Source: Streptomyces neyagawaensis | GTDB taxonomy: Bacteria; Actinomycetota; Actinomycetes; Streptomycetales; Streptomycetaceae | Assembly: GCF_023516595.1 (NCBI RefSeq) | Contig: NZ_JAMGBG010000032.1 | Location: 1-64,000, forward strand | DNA: 64,000 nt | Reading direction: 5' to 3' | Part shown: positions 34,731 to 43,405 of the stretch, in pieces | Layout of the letters: the number at the start of each line of letters is the position of its first letter | Position numbering within the stretch: the first letter of the stretch is position 1 | Notes under the pieces: generated by a model | What the model saw: only the letters and a program-made list of their open reading frames with translations | Database searches by the model: none | Told to the model about the DNA's origin: nothing | Program-made: the position numbers and the translations under genes

Positions 34731-36362
34731 GTGCAGGACGAACTCATCGCACGGGCCAGGACATGGCTCGCCGAGGACCCCGACGCGGAGACCCGCGAGG
34801 AACTCGCCGGGCTCATCGACGCCGGGGACACCGCGGAGCTCGCCGCACGCTTCAGCGGCACCCTCCAGTTCGGCACCGCCGGCCTCCGCGGGGAACTCGG
34901 CGCCGGCCCGATGCGTATGAACCGCTCGGTGGTCATCCGCGCCGCGGCCGGTCTCGCCGCGTACCTGAACAAGCAGGGCTCGGCCGGCGGGCTCGTCGTC
35001 ATCGGCTACGACGCCCGCCACAAGTCGGCGGACTTCGCCCGCGACACCGCCGCGGTCATGACCGGCGCCGGTCTGCGCGCCGCCGTCCTGCCCCGCCCGC
35101 TCCCGACGCCGGTGCTGGCCTTCGCCATAAGGCACCTGGGCGCGGTGGCCGGTGTGGAGGTCACGGCCAGCCACAACCCGCCCCGCGACAACGGCTACAA
35201 GGTCTACCTCGGCGACGGTTCACAGATCGTGCCCCCGGCCGACGCGGAGATCGCGGCCGAGATCGACGCCGTACGCTCCCTCGCCGACGTCCCCCGCCCC
35301 GACGGCGGCTGGGAGACTCTCGACGACAGCGTCCTCGGCGCCTATCTGGCCCGTACGGACGCCGTCCTCGCCGACGGCTCCCCCCGGACCGCGCGCACCG
35401 TCTACACGGCGATGCACGGCGTCGGCAAGGACACTCTGCTCGCGGCGTTCGCGCGGGCCGGGTTCCCGGAGCCGGTACTGGTCGCGGAGCAGGCCGAGCC
35501 GGACCCGGAGTTCCCGACCGTGGCCTTCCCCAACCCGGAGGAGCCCGGGGCGATGGACCTGGCCTTCGCCAAGGCCCGCGAGACGGACCCCGATCTGATC
35601 GTCGCCAACGACCCGGACGCCGACCGCTGTGCCGTGGCCGTCAAGGACGGGGCGGACTGGCGGATGCTGCGCGGCGACGAGGTGGGCGCGCTCCTCGCCA
35701 CCCATCTGGTCCGGCGCGGCGCGCAGGGCACCTTCGCCGAGTCGATCGTCTCCTCGTCCCTTCTCGGCCGGATCGCCGAGAAGGCGGGCCTGCCCTACGA
35801 GGAGACCCTCACCGGCTTCAAGTGGATCGCCCGCGTCGACGGTCTGCGCTACGGCTACGAGGAGGCCCTCGGCTACTGCGTCGACCCGGAGGGCGTCCGC
35901 GACAAGGACGGCATCACCGCCGCCCTTCTCATCACGGAACTGGCCTCGCAGCTGAAGGAGGAGGGCCGCACCCTCCTGGACCTCCTCGACGACATCGCCG
36001 TGGAGCACGGGCTGCACGCCACCGACCAGCTCTCCGTCCGCGTCGAGGACCTCTCGGTCATCGCCCGGGCCATGGAGCAGCTCCGCGAGCAGCCGCCGAC
36101 CACCCTCGCGGGCCTCGCCATCACCAAGGCCGAGGACCTCACCCGGGGCACGGACCGGCTCCCGCCCACGGACGGCCTGCGCTACACGCTCGACGGCGCC
36201 CGCGTGATCGTCCGCCCCAGCGGTACGGAGCCCAAGCTCAAGTGCTACCTGGAGGTCGTCGTCCCGGTCGCCACCCACGCCGACCTCCCCGAGGCCCACG
36301 CGACGGCGGCGGACCTCCTCGCCAAGATCAAGCAGGACCTCTCGGCGGCCGCGGGCATCTGA
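34731..36362 (+). CDS. Phosphohexomutase/phosphopentomutase family enzyme
   Basis: 543 residues from GTG 34731. An ATG 57 bp upstream is in frame, but the codons between are atypical and GAGAGG precedes the GTG. It belongs to the alpha-D-phosphohexomutase superfamily. The phosphoserine is Ser147 in VEVTASHNPPRDNGYK, the metal loop NDPDADRCAV, the sugar loop RGDEVGALL, and the phosphate-binding end RPSGTEPKLK. Family members act on mannose-, glucose- or pentose-1-phosphates. Its place directly after the nucleoside phosphorylase suggests conversion of (deoxy)ribose-1-phosphate to the 5-phosphate needed by DeoC, but this is inferred from context. The protein is full length. Confidence 0.9.
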   Translation: MQDELIARARTWLAEDPDAETREELAGLIDAGDTAELAARFSGTLQFGTAGLRGELGAGPMRMNRSVVIRAAAGLAAYLNKQGSAGGLVVIGYDARHKSADFARDTAAVMTGAGLRAAVLPRPLPTPVLAFAIRHLGAVAGVEVTASHNPPRDNGYKVYLGDGSQIVPPADAEIAAEIDAVRSLADVPRPDGGWETLDDSVLGAYLARTDAVLADGSPRTARTVYTAMHGVGKDTLLAAFARAGFPEPVLVAEQAEPDPEFPTVAFPNPEEPGAMDLAFAKARETDPDLIVANDPDADRCAVAVKDGADWRMLRGDEVGALLATHLVRRGAQGTFAESIVSSSLLGRIAEKAGLPYEETLTGFKWIARVDGLRYGYEEALGYCVDPEGVRDKDGITAALLITELASQLKEEGRTLLDLLDDIAVEHGLHATDQLSVRVEDLSVIARAMEQLREQPPTTLAGLAITKAEDLTRGTDRLPPTDGLRYTLDGARVIVRPSGTEPKLKCYLEVVVPVATHADLPEAHATAADLLAKIKQDLSAAAGI

Positions 36363-36414
36363 GCCCCCGGCGCCCGGCCCGACCTGCCCCGTCCCGCCAC
36401 GCCCCGAGCAGCAC

Positions 36415-36459
36415 GGAAGCCCCGGCCGACGATCGTCCTCGTCATCGGCCGGGGCTTCC
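36415..36459. terminator. Bidirectional terminator hairpin
   Basis: GGAAGCCCCGGCCGA and TCGGCCGGGGCTTCC form a perfect 15-bp stem between the convergent mutase and membrane-protein genes. Confidence 0.85.
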
Positions 36460-36474
36460 GCCGTGTCCGATCCG

Positions 36475-38289
36475 CTACGGCACCAGCACCAACGCCGCCA
36501 CCCACACCAGCCCCAGCACCACGCCCAGCGGCCACAGCGCTCGGCCCCGTTCGCGTTCGCCGCTCGCCTCCGTGGGCCGCAGGGCCGGGTCCTGCCACAT
36601 CGCGGTGATCTCGGCGGCCGTCCGCTCGTACGGGTGGACCAGTCCGAACCGCCGCTCCAGCCGGCCCCAGCGGGGCGCGAGCGCCGTCCAGGCCGAGCCG
36701 AACCGGGGCCGGCGGCTGTCCAGCTTCAGCTCGCCACCCTCGCACCGCACGGTCATGAGGTGGTCCCACTCGATGTGGCGGACCCCGCGCAGGCCGTTGA
36801 ACCACAGCCCGTCACGGTCGGCGGTGATGCGCCACGCCGCCATGCGCGGCAGCAGCAGGACGCCGATGAACCCGAGGAGGACGCCCGGGACATACCGCCA
36901 TCCGCCGGCCTCGCCCAGCACCATCAGCGCCGCCCACAGCACGACCACCAGGCAGACGGACCGGTCCAGCCAGCCTGCCCGCCACCGCCGTACCGCCCGG
37001 GACGTCAGCCGCTCGGTGATCCCGTCGGCGGCGGCCGCGCGCCGGTCCGCGTACACCGCGGCCCGCCGGGCCCGCGACTTCTCCGCCGCGATCCGCAGCC
37101 TGACCGCCCGCTCGGACAGGGCCCGCACCGGCGCCATGGACGACTCGACGACGAACTCCTCGTCCCCCGAACCGCCGCCGCTCCCCGGCTCCCGCGCGCC
37201 CTCCGGCGCCTCCTGCCTGCTCTCGCCCTCGCCCTCGCCCTCCCCTTGGGCATCCTCGCCCTGGGTCTCCTCGGCATCGGCACCGTTCCGCGCGTCCTCG
37301 GGGGCGCTGACGATCACGAGTTCGCCGCCGTCGTACGGCGCTCCGTAGAGGACGGCCTCGCGCAGGGGGCCGGGCTGTGCCGCCTCGTCCGCGTCGGCGT
37401 CGAGGGAGTCGAGGAGCGCCTCCAGTTCCTTCTCCTTGAGCAGGCGGGCCTCCTCGTCCTCCTCGTCGTCATCGTCGTCGTACCACTCCTCGGCGGTGAC
37501 GGTGAACATCGGCCGCAGCGCCGCCACGTCGTCGGCGGTGAAGACCTCCACGTCACCGTTGACCCCGTCGCGCACGAGGACCCGCAGGACGGGCGCGGGG
37601 GCGCCGCGCAGCCCGGCGGCGCGGCGTCGGGCCAGCCGACCGGAGGCCAGCGCAGTGAGCCCCCAACCGACCGTGAACCACCCGGCCAGCACGGCCTCCC
37701 GCCGGTCGGTGGGCGCGTCCCACCCGGACGCGACGAGGACGAACGCCCCGCCGAGGGCCGCGAGCACCAGCCCCACCGCGATCAGGAACCGCCCGCGCCG
37801 CAGGGGCCCGACCCCCTCCGGCACCACGGCGGTGACGCCCTCGGCGGCACTGACGGCCCACATCCGCTGCGTCCGCCGCGCGCTCATCCGGAACTCGGCG
37901 AGCGCCCAGGCGGCGTTCACCAGGAGGAAGCCCACGAGGATCGGCAGGTCGTGCGTGCCGCTGTACCAGGCGAGGACGAGGGTCAGTAGGGGGCCGGAGA
38001 CCCGCAGCGCCTCGGGGCGCGCCAGGGTCCACACCAGGTGCAGGGGGACCAGCGCGGCGAGGGCGGGCGGTACGTCACGGGAGTTGGCCAGCCAGAATCC
38101 GGCTGTCAGCCCGACCATGGCCAGGGCGAGCAGGTGCAGGGCCCGCATCCGCACCGGGACCCAGACCGGGGGCTGCGCCCGCGCCCACAGCCGCGCCTTC
38201 TCGCCGCTCCAGTCCGGGCAGCCCTCGGGGACGGCGGACTCGGGCAGCCTGCGCAACGGCCGCCCCGGGGACTCTATGTTCGTGCTCAT
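36475..38289 (-). CDS. Large membrane protein with acidic cytoplasmic loop
   Basis: 604 residues from ATG 38289. Hydrophobic helices occur in an N-terminal group (about 48-70, 75-95, 97-130, 165-190 and 195-215), then a long soluble section (about 230-395). This section carries Asp/Glu runs (WYDDDDDEEDEEARLL) and a Gly/Glu-rich disordered stretch (EGEGEGES). Two more helices (about 450-490) follow, then a PH-like beta domain (WRITADRDGLWFNGLRGVRHIEWDHLMTVRCEGGELKLDS) and a final helix. The PH-like segment also occurs in the neighbouring protein at 38445. I do not recognise a specific function; an envelope-associated role is likely. Confidence 0.78.
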   Translation of the reverse strand: MSTNIESPGRPLRRLPESAVPEGCPDWSGEKARLWARAQPPVWVPVRMRALHLLALAMVGLTAGFWLANSRDVPPALAALVPLHLVWTLARPEALRVSGPLLTLVLAWYSGTHDLPILVGFLLVNAAWALAEFRMSARRTQRMWAVSAAEGVTAVVPEGVGPLRRGRFLIAVGLVLAALGGAFVLVASGWDAPTDRREAVLAGWFTVGWGLTALASGRLARRRAAGLRGAPAPVLRVLVRDGVNGDVEVFTADDVAALRPMFTVTAEEWYDDDDDEEDEEARLLKEKELEALLDSLDADADEAAQPGPLREAVLYGAPYDGGELVIVSAPEDARNGADAEETQGEDAQGEGEGEGESRQEAPEGAREPGSGGGSGDEEFVVESSMAPVRALSERAVRLRIAAEKSRARRAAVYADRRAAAADGITERLTSRAVRRWRAGWLDRSVCLVVVLWAALMVLGEAGGWRYVPGVLLGFIGVLLLPRMAAWRITADRDGLWFNGLRGVRHIEWDHLMTVRCEGGELKLDSRRPRFGSAWTALAPRWGRLERRFGLVHPYERTAAEITAMWQDPALRPTEASGERERGRALWPLGVVLGLVWVAALVLVP

Positions 38290-38444
38290 GGCTACCCCGA
38301 CACTCGGACCGCAACGGTGCTCATCATTCGTACGACCGTACGGCCCGGCTCTGACGAGCTCTCAGTACGGGTGCCCTTCGCGGTGGGACAGCGGCGACTC
38401 ACGTCCGTCCCGGACCACTCCTCGGACGTTCCGCACCCCCGCGC

Positions 38445-39266
38445 TCACCCCAGGGCGATCAGGATCGTCAGCAGTACGGCTCCCGCCGCCGCCGGCGCCA
38501 TGACCTCCCACGCCCAGCGAACGGTCGGCTCCCCCTGCGACCCCGGCGCCTTCGCGCGGGCCTCGCACAGCTCGCGCAGGTCGGCCATGATCTGGTCGGT
38601 CTCGGCGCGGACGGTCCGCTCCTCCAGCGACGTACGGCCGCTGCTGTCCCCCTTGGCGGCCCTGCCGGACTCCCGGGCCTGCTGCCGGGCGGCCTTCTTG
38701 CGGGCGCGCAGCGACACGGGGACGGCCCAGAGCTGATACTTGGTCCCCGCCTCGTCGATCACCTCGTTGGAGTAACCGGAGCGCAGCGAGACGACGGAGG
38801 CCCAGGGCAGCTCGATCACGCGGAACGGGTTGCGCACGCGGAGGCGGTCGTCGTTGGCGAAGACGGCGGGCCGTACCGAGAAGGCGACCACCAGCGGCAC
38901 GGCCAGCAGCAGCGCGGCCAGGGTCAGCCAGGGCGTGCGCCCTTCCCCGGTGATGATCGCGTCCGTGCCGAGCCAGCCGAAGAGGCCGAGGAGCAGCACA
39001 CCGCCCGTGAGACCGCCGGGCGACCGGTAGGCACGGTCCTTGTAGACCGGCTTGGCGGGAGTGGCCGACGGGGCGGGCCGGGCGGGCTCGGCGGACCGCG
39101 GGGCCGCCGCCGCGGGCGTCTGCCGCGGCCGGGCTCGCGCGGTCTCGGGAGCGGGCTCGGTCTTCGGGGTCTCCGAGGACGGTGTGCCCTGCGATGACGT
39201 CGAGGCCGCCGAGCGCTTCCGGGGTTCCGGCTGCTCCTGGGACGACGGTCGATCCGGGGTGGTCAT
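38445..39266 (-). CDS. PH-domain-containing membrane protein
   Basis: 273 residues from ATG 39266. A disordered N-terminal 70 residues rich in Pro/Ser/Glu precede two close hydrophobic helices (about 87-105 and 113-133). A PH-like bacterial domain follows (SVRPAVFANDDRLRVRNPFRVIELPWASVVSLRSGYSNEVID), then a charged helical section and a C-terminal helix (MAPAAAGAVLLTILIAL). The C-terminal end faces the membrane again. CAGAAT lies 7 nt before the ATG, a plausible leaderless -10. Its function is unknown. It shares the PH-like theme with the next gene on the strand, so the two may act in the same complex. Confidence 0.8.
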   Translation of the reverse strand: MTTPDRPSSQEQPEPRKRSAASTSSQGTPSSETPKTEPAPETARARPRQTPAAAAPRSAEPARPAPSATPAKPVYKDRAYRSPGGLTGGVLLLGLFGWLGTDAIITGEGRTPWLTLAALLLAVPLVVAFSVRPAVFANDDRLRVRNPFRVIELPWASVVSLRSGYSNEVIDEAGTKYQLWAVPVSLRARKKAARQQARESGRAAKGDSSGRTSLEERTVRAETDQIMADLRELCEARAKAPGSQGEPTVRWAWEVMAPAAAGAVLLTILIALG

Positions 39267-39466
39267 ACGTCCGATTCTGCACGACACCGCGCCCCCACCC
39301 CGCACACGGCCCCGGCCCACCCCGCACACGGGCGCCTTTCTCCGGCCCCGACCCACGCCTTCCTCCGGCCCCGGCCCGCGCCCCAGCAGGCCCCCAGGCC
39401 CCGCCGAAGGACGCCGCCCCCCTCCTCCCCCATCCCCCTCCAGAAGACTTCGGGGGTGTACACCCG

Positions 39467-39478
39467 CTACGCGCGTAG
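39467..39478. promoter_or_regulatory. CTACGCGCGTAG operator, deoC
   Basis: The palindrome ends 2 bp before the TATGCT -10 hexamer, so a bound protein would cover the promoter. The sequence is identical to the sites at 33577, 50993 and 61543. Confidence 0.78.
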
Positions 39479-39479
39479 A

Positions 39480-39485
39480 TATGCT
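39480..39485 (+). promoter_or_regulatory. -10 element for leaderless deoC transcript
   Basis: TATGCT, then 6 nt (CGTCTG), then GTG 39492. This favours GTG 39492 over ATG 39498 as the start. Confidence 0.6.
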
Positions 39486-39491
39486 CGTCTG

Positions 39492-40448
39492 GTGACCATG
39501 TCCACTGCCGCACCCCACGCCCTAGCCGACGTCACCGCGTCCGACAGCACACTGCGCCGCTTCCTCCACGGACTGCCCGGTGTGGACGCGGTCGGCCTGG
39601 AGGCGCGCGCCGCCTCCCTCGGCACCCGTTCCATCAAGACGACCGCCAAGGCGTACGCCATCGACCTGGCCATCTCCATGGTCGACCTGACGACGCTGGA
39701 AGGCGCGGACACCCCGGGCAAGGTCCGGGCGCTCGGCGCCAAGGCGGTCCACCCCGACCCCATCGACCGCACGACCCCCGCCACGGCGGCGGTCTGCGTG
39801 TACCCCGACATGGTCGCCACCGCCAAGGCAGCCGTAGCGGGGTCCAGCGTGAAGGTCGCCTCGGTCGCCACCGCCTTCCCGGCGGGCCGCGCTCCCCTGT
39901 CGGTCAAGCTGGCCGACGTGCGGGAGGCGATCGCCGCCGGCGCGGACGAGATCGACATGGTCATCGACCGGGGCGCGTTCCTCGCGGGCCACTATCTGAA
40001 GGTCCACGAGGAGATCGTCGCCGTGAAGGAGGCCTGCGGCGCCGCCCGCCTGAAGGTCATCTTCGAGACCGGCGAACTCTCGACGTACGACAACATCCGC
40101 CGCGCCAGCTGGCTCGGCATGCTCGCGGGCGCGGACTTCATCAAGACCTCGACCGGCAAGGTCGCGGTCAACGCCACTCCCGCCAACACCCTGCTCATGC
40201 TGGAGGCCGTCCGCGACTTCCGCGCCCAGACCGGTGTCCAGGTCGGTGTGAAGCCGGCCGGCGGCATCCGCACGACGAAGGACGCGATCAAGTTCCTGGT
40301 CCTGGTCAACGAGACGGCGGGCGAGGACTGGCTGGACAACCACTGGTTCCGCTTCGGCGCCTCCTCGCTCCTCAACGACCTGCTGATGCAGCGCCAGAAG
40401 CTGGCCACCGGCCGCTACTCCGGCCCCGACTACGTGACGGTGGACTGA
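39492..40448 (+). CDS. deoC: Deoxyribose-phosphate aldolase
   Basis: 318 residues (GTG 39492 with leaderless geometry; ATG 39498 is the alternative). It cleaves 2-deoxyribose-5-phosphate to glyceraldehyde-3-phosphate and acetaldehyde. The Schiff-base lysine is in GADFIKTSTGK. The proton-relay partners are in EIDMVIDRGAFLAG (aspartate) and VGVKPAGGIRTTKDA (lysine). VCVYPDMV corresponds to the family's 'VCV.P' strand. The protein has an extended C-terminal end (HWFRFGASSLLNDLL) common to the larger DeoC forms. The next gene, an aldehyde dehydrogenase, starts 6 bp downstream, so the acetaldehyde product could be oxidised at once. Confidence 0.96.
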   Translation: MTMSTAAPHALADVTASDSTLRRFLHGLPGVDAVGLEARAASLGTRSIKTTAKAYAIDLAISMVDLTTLEGADTPGKVRALGAKAVHPDPIDRTTPATAAVCVYPDMVATAKAAVAGSSVKVASVATAFPAGRAPLSVKLADVREAIAAGADEIDMVIDRGAFLAGHYLKVHEEIVAVKEACGAARLKVIFETGELSTYDNIRRASWLGMLAGADFIKTSTGKVAVNATPANTLLMLEAVRDFRAQTGVQVGVKPAGGIRTTKDAIKFLVLVNETAGEDWLDNHWFRFGASSLLNDLLMQRQKLATGRYSGPDYVTVD

Positions 40449-40454
40449 GACCCC

Positions 40455-41906
40455 ATGACCATGGAAAAGATGTCACCCGTATTCGAGTACGCCCCGGCCC
40501 CCGAGTCCCGCGCGATCGTCGACATCGCGCCCTCGTACGGCCTGTTCATCGACGGCGAGTTCACGGAGGCGGCCGACGGCAAGGTCTTCAAGACCGTCAG
40601 CCCCGCCTCCGAGGAGGTCCTCTCCGAGATCGCCCGGGCCGGCGAGGCCGATGTCGACCGCGCCGTGCAGGCGGCCCGCAAGGCGTTCGAGAAGTGGTCG
40701 GCGCTGCCCGGCTCGGAGCGCGCGAAGTACCTCTTCCGCATCGCCCGCATCATCCAGGAGCGCAGCCGTGAGCTGGCGGTCCTGGAGACGCTGGACAACG
40801 GCAAGCCGATCAAGGAGACCCGCGACGCCGACCTGCCCCTGGTCGCCGCGCACTTCTTCTACTACGCGGGCTGGGCCGACAAGCTCGACCACGCCGGCTT
40901 CGGCGCGAACCCCCGGCCGCTGGGCGTCGCGGGCCAGGTCATCCCGTGGAACTTCCCGCTGCTGATGCTGGCGTGGAAGATCGCCCCGGCCCTGGCCACC
41001 GGCAACACGGTCGTCCTCAAGCCGGCCGAGACGACGCCGCTGACGGCGCTGTTCTTCGCGGACATCTGCCGCCAGGCGGGCCTGCCCAAGGGCGTCGTCA
41101 ACATCCTCCCCGGGTACGGCGACACGGGCGCGGCCCTGGTCGCGCACCCCGACGTCAACAAGGTGGCCTTCACCGGCTCCACTGCCGTCGGCAAGGAGAT
41201 CGCGAAGACGGTCGCCGGCACCCGCAAGAAGCTCACCCTGGAGCTGGGCGGCAAGGGCGCGAACATCGTCTTCGACGACGCCCCGATCGACCAGGCCGTC
41301 GAGGGCATCGTGAGCGGCATCTTCTTCAACCAGGGCCAGGTCTGCTGCGCGGGCTCCCGCCTCCTCGTCCAGGAGTCGATCCAGGACGAGCTGCTGGACT
41401 CCCTCAAGCGCCGGCTGTCGACGCTCCGCCTCGGCGACCCGCTCGACAAGAACACGGACATCGGGGCGATCAACTCCGAGGAGCAGCTGACCCGGATCAC
41501 CTCGCTCGTCGAGCAGGGCGAGTCGGAGGGCGCCGAGCGCTGGTCCCCGGCGTGCGAACTGCCGTCGGCGGGCTACTGGTTCGCGCCGACGCTGTTCACG
41601 AACGTCACGCAGGCGCACACGATCGCCCGCGACGAGATCTTCGGCCCGGTGCTGTCGGTGCTGACCTTCCGCACGCCGGACGAGGCCGTCGCCAAGGCCA
41701 ACAACACCCAGTACGGGCTCTCGGCGGGCATCTGGACCGAGAAGGGCTCCCGGATCCTGGCCGTGGCGAACAAGCTCCGCGCGGGCGTCGTCTGGTCCAA
41801 CACGTTCAACAAGTTCGACCCGACCTCGCCGTTCGGCGGCTACAAGGAGTCGGGCTTCGGCCGCGAGGGCGGCCGCCACGGCCTGGAGGCGTACCTCGAT
41901 GTCTGA
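40455..41906 (+). CDS. Aldehyde dehydrogenase (catalytic member of a tandem pair)
   Basis: 483 residues from ATG 40455, 6 bp after deoC. The NAD(P)-dependent dehydrogenase motifs are complete: GQVIPWNFPLLML, KPAETTPLTA, FTGSTAVGKEI, ELGGKGANIV with general base Glu263, and FFNQGQVCCAGSRL with the nucleophile Cys297. EIFGPVLSV and NTFNKFDPTSPFGGYKESG lie near the C-terminus. It probably oxidises acetaldehyde from the DeoC reaction, although the exact substrate is not proven. It overlaps the start of the second, truncated dehydrogenase gene by 8 bp, so the two are translationally coupled. Confidence 0.94.
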   Translation: MTMEKMSPVFEYAPAPESRAIVDIAPSYGLFIDGEFTEAADGKVFKTVSPASEEVLSEIARAGEADVDRAVQAARKAFEKWSALPGSERAKYLFRIARIIQERSRELAVLETLDNGKPIKETRDADLPLVAAHFFYYAGWADKLDHAGFGANPRPLGVAGQVIPWNFPLLMLAWKIAPALATGNTVVLKPAETTPLTALFFADICRQAGLPKGVVNILPGYGDTGAALVAHPDVNKVAFTGSTAVGKEIAKTVAGTRKKLTLELGGKGANIVFDDAPIDQAVEGIVSGIFFNQGQVCCAGSRLLVQESIQDELLDSLKRRLSTLRLGDPLDKNTDIGAINSEEQLTRITSLVEQGESEGAERWSPACELPSAGYWFAPTLFTNVTQAHTIARDEIFGPVLSVLTFRTPDEAVAKANNTQYGLSAGIWTEKGSRILAVANKLRAGVVWSNTFNKFDPTSPFGGYKESGFGREGGRHGLEAYLDV

Positions 41907-42786
41907 TCGTCTCAGTGTGTTCAAGACCTACAAGCTGTACGTCGGCGGGAAGTTCCCGCGTTCCGAGAGCGGCCGGGTGTACGAGGTGACCGACGCAAAG
42001 GGCAAGTGGCTGGCCAACGCGCCGCTCTCCTCCCGCAAGGACGCCCGTGACGCGGTGGTCGCCGCCCGCAAGGCGTTCGGCGCCTGGTCCGGCGCGACGG
42101 CGTACAACCGGGGCCAGGTCCTGTACCGGGTCGCGGAGATGCTGGAGGGCCGCAAGAGCCAGTTCGTCCACGAGGTCGCCGACGCCGAGGGCCTGTCGAA
42201 GTCGAAGGCCGCCGCCCAGGTGGAGGCGACGATCGACCGCTGGGTCTGGTACGCGGGCTGGACGGACAAGATCGCCCAGGTGGTGGGCGGCGGGAACCCG
42301 GTGGCGGGCCCGTACTTCAACCTCTCCTCCCCCGAGCCGACCGGTGTGGTCGCCGTCCTCGCCCCGCAGGAGTCGTCGTTCCTGGGCCTGGTCTCGGTGG
42401 TCGCCCCCGTGATCGCCACGGGCAACACGGCCGTCGTGGTCGCCTCCGAGAGGGCCCCGCTCCCGGCGCTGTCGCTGGCCGAGGTCCTGGCCACGTCCGA
42501 TGTGCCCGGCGGTGTCGTGAACGTCCTGTCCGGCCGTACGGCGGAGATCGCGACGCCACTCGCCGCGCACCAGGACGTCAACGCGATCGACCTGGCCGGC
42601 GCGGACGACGTCCTCGCCAAGGAGCTGGAGATCGCCGCGGCCGACAACCTGAAGCGGGTGCTGCGTCCACAGCCTGTGGACGACTGGTCGGCGACGCCGG
42701 GCATCGACCGCATGACGGCGTTCCTGGAGACGAAGACGGTCTGGCACCCCACGGGGTCGCTGGGCGCGTCGGGTTCCTCGTACTGA
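41899..42786 (+). CDS. Truncated, catalytically incomplete aldehyde dehydrogenase
   Basis: 295 residues from ATG 41899, overlapping the previous stop. The N-terminal and NAD-binding parts of the ALDH fold are present (KLYVGGKFPRSESGRVYEV, WTDKIAQVVGGGNPVAGPYFN, TGVVAVLAPQESSFLGLVSV, PGGVVNVLSGRTAEIAT). The ELGGK base motif and the cysteine-loop domain are missing. The end, TAFLETKTVWHPTG, is not a remnant of the catalytic domain but matches what I recall of the second, inactive half in ALDH16 proteins. It probably forms a complex with the preceding enzyme, acting as a structural or regulatory half. The reading frame is intact and well preserved, so this is not decay. Confidence 0.88.
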   Translation: MSDRLSVFKTYKLYVGGKFPRSESGRVYEVTDAKGKWLANAPLSSRKDARDAVVAARKAFGAWSGATAYNRGQVLYRVAEMLEGRKSQFVHEVADAEGLSKSKAAAQVEATIDRWVWYAGWTDKIAQVVGGGNPVAGPYFNLSSPEPTGVVAVLAPQESSFLGLVSVVAPVIATGNTAVVVASERAPLPALSLAEVLATSDVPGGVVNVLSGRTAEIATPLAAHQDVNAIDLAGADDVLAKELEIAAADNLKRVLRPQPVDDWSATPGIDRMTAFLETKTVWHPTGSLGASGSSY

Positions 42787-42806
42787 CGCACGCCGGAGCA
42801 GGCGCG

Positions 42807-42846
42807 GGCCGGCCCGTGGACGACAGGGGTCGTCCACGGGCCGGCC
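42807..42846. terminator. Strong bidirectional hairpin
   Basis: GGCCGGCCCGTGGACGAC and GTCGTCCACGGGCCGGCC pair perfectly over 18 bp with a 4-nt loop, ending the deoC-ALDH operon and the convergent secreted-protein gene. Confidence 0.9.
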
Positions 42847-42882
42847 GCGCGGTTTCCCGCGTCCCGTCGCAGGGGGCTGGGC

Positions 42883-43279
42883 TCAGCGCAGGCCGCCCAG
42901 CACCTGCCCCACCACGGGGATGCTCCCGATCGACGGCGCCTGCGCCACCGGGCCGGTCAGGGCCGTCGACCTGACGGCCTGGAAGTCGGCGAGCTGGGTG
43001 CCCACGCCGTTGTCGAGCGGGTCGACGCCCGTACCGGCGAGGGGGTTGGGCTTGAGGCCGGCGACCGGGCCGGTGACGGGCCCGACGGTGCCGGTCAGCG
43101 CCTGGGGGTCCACGGAGCCGAGCGAGGTGGGCCGGGTGCGCAGCACGTCGACGACGGGGGCGGCGCCGTCCGCCGCGGCAGCCGTACCGGCGCCCGCGCC
43201 GAGTGCGACGCCTGCGGTCGTGACGGCGAGCAACGCGCGCCGGGCGAAGGGGGACTGGGGGGCCGGAGTGTCGAGCCAT
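42883..43279 (-). pseudogene. Small secreted protein gene with one-base frameshift
   Basis: Read from ATG 43279, the protein starts MARHSGPP and runs out of frame. Dropping one base from the G6 run at 43257-43262 gives a clean 131-residue precursor. It starts MARHSGPQSPFARRALLAVTT and continues through a hydrophobic core to a GTAAAADG cleavage site. A secreted Pro/Gly/Val-rich chain then follows (PVVDVLRTRP, GPVAGLKPNPLAGTG, SIGSIPVVGQVLGGLR). Without the correction the only in-frame start is an internal TTG at 43233 that would cut the signal peptide short. It is either a sequencing error in the homopolymer or a real slipped-strand mutation. It resembles the secreted protein at 49308 in composition only. 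Confidence 0.65.
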
Positions 43280-43289
43280 CAGCGTGGTC

Positions 43290-43308
43290 ACTTTCCACTG
43301 CGGAAAGT
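43290..43308. promoter_or_regulatory. Palindrome ACTTTCC-N5-GGAAAGT
   Basis: Perfect 7-bp arms, 11-29 nt upstream of the secreted-protein ATG. Likely an operator or a 5'-leader stem. Confidence 0.4.
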
Positions 43309-43405
43309 AAGCATGAAGGCACATACGGTAGTTGAGGTGTGATGTGCGCTCCAAGGGCGACCGCCGACTCGGCGGGAGCCGCGCGATGCCTCACACTGGA
43401 CTCTC

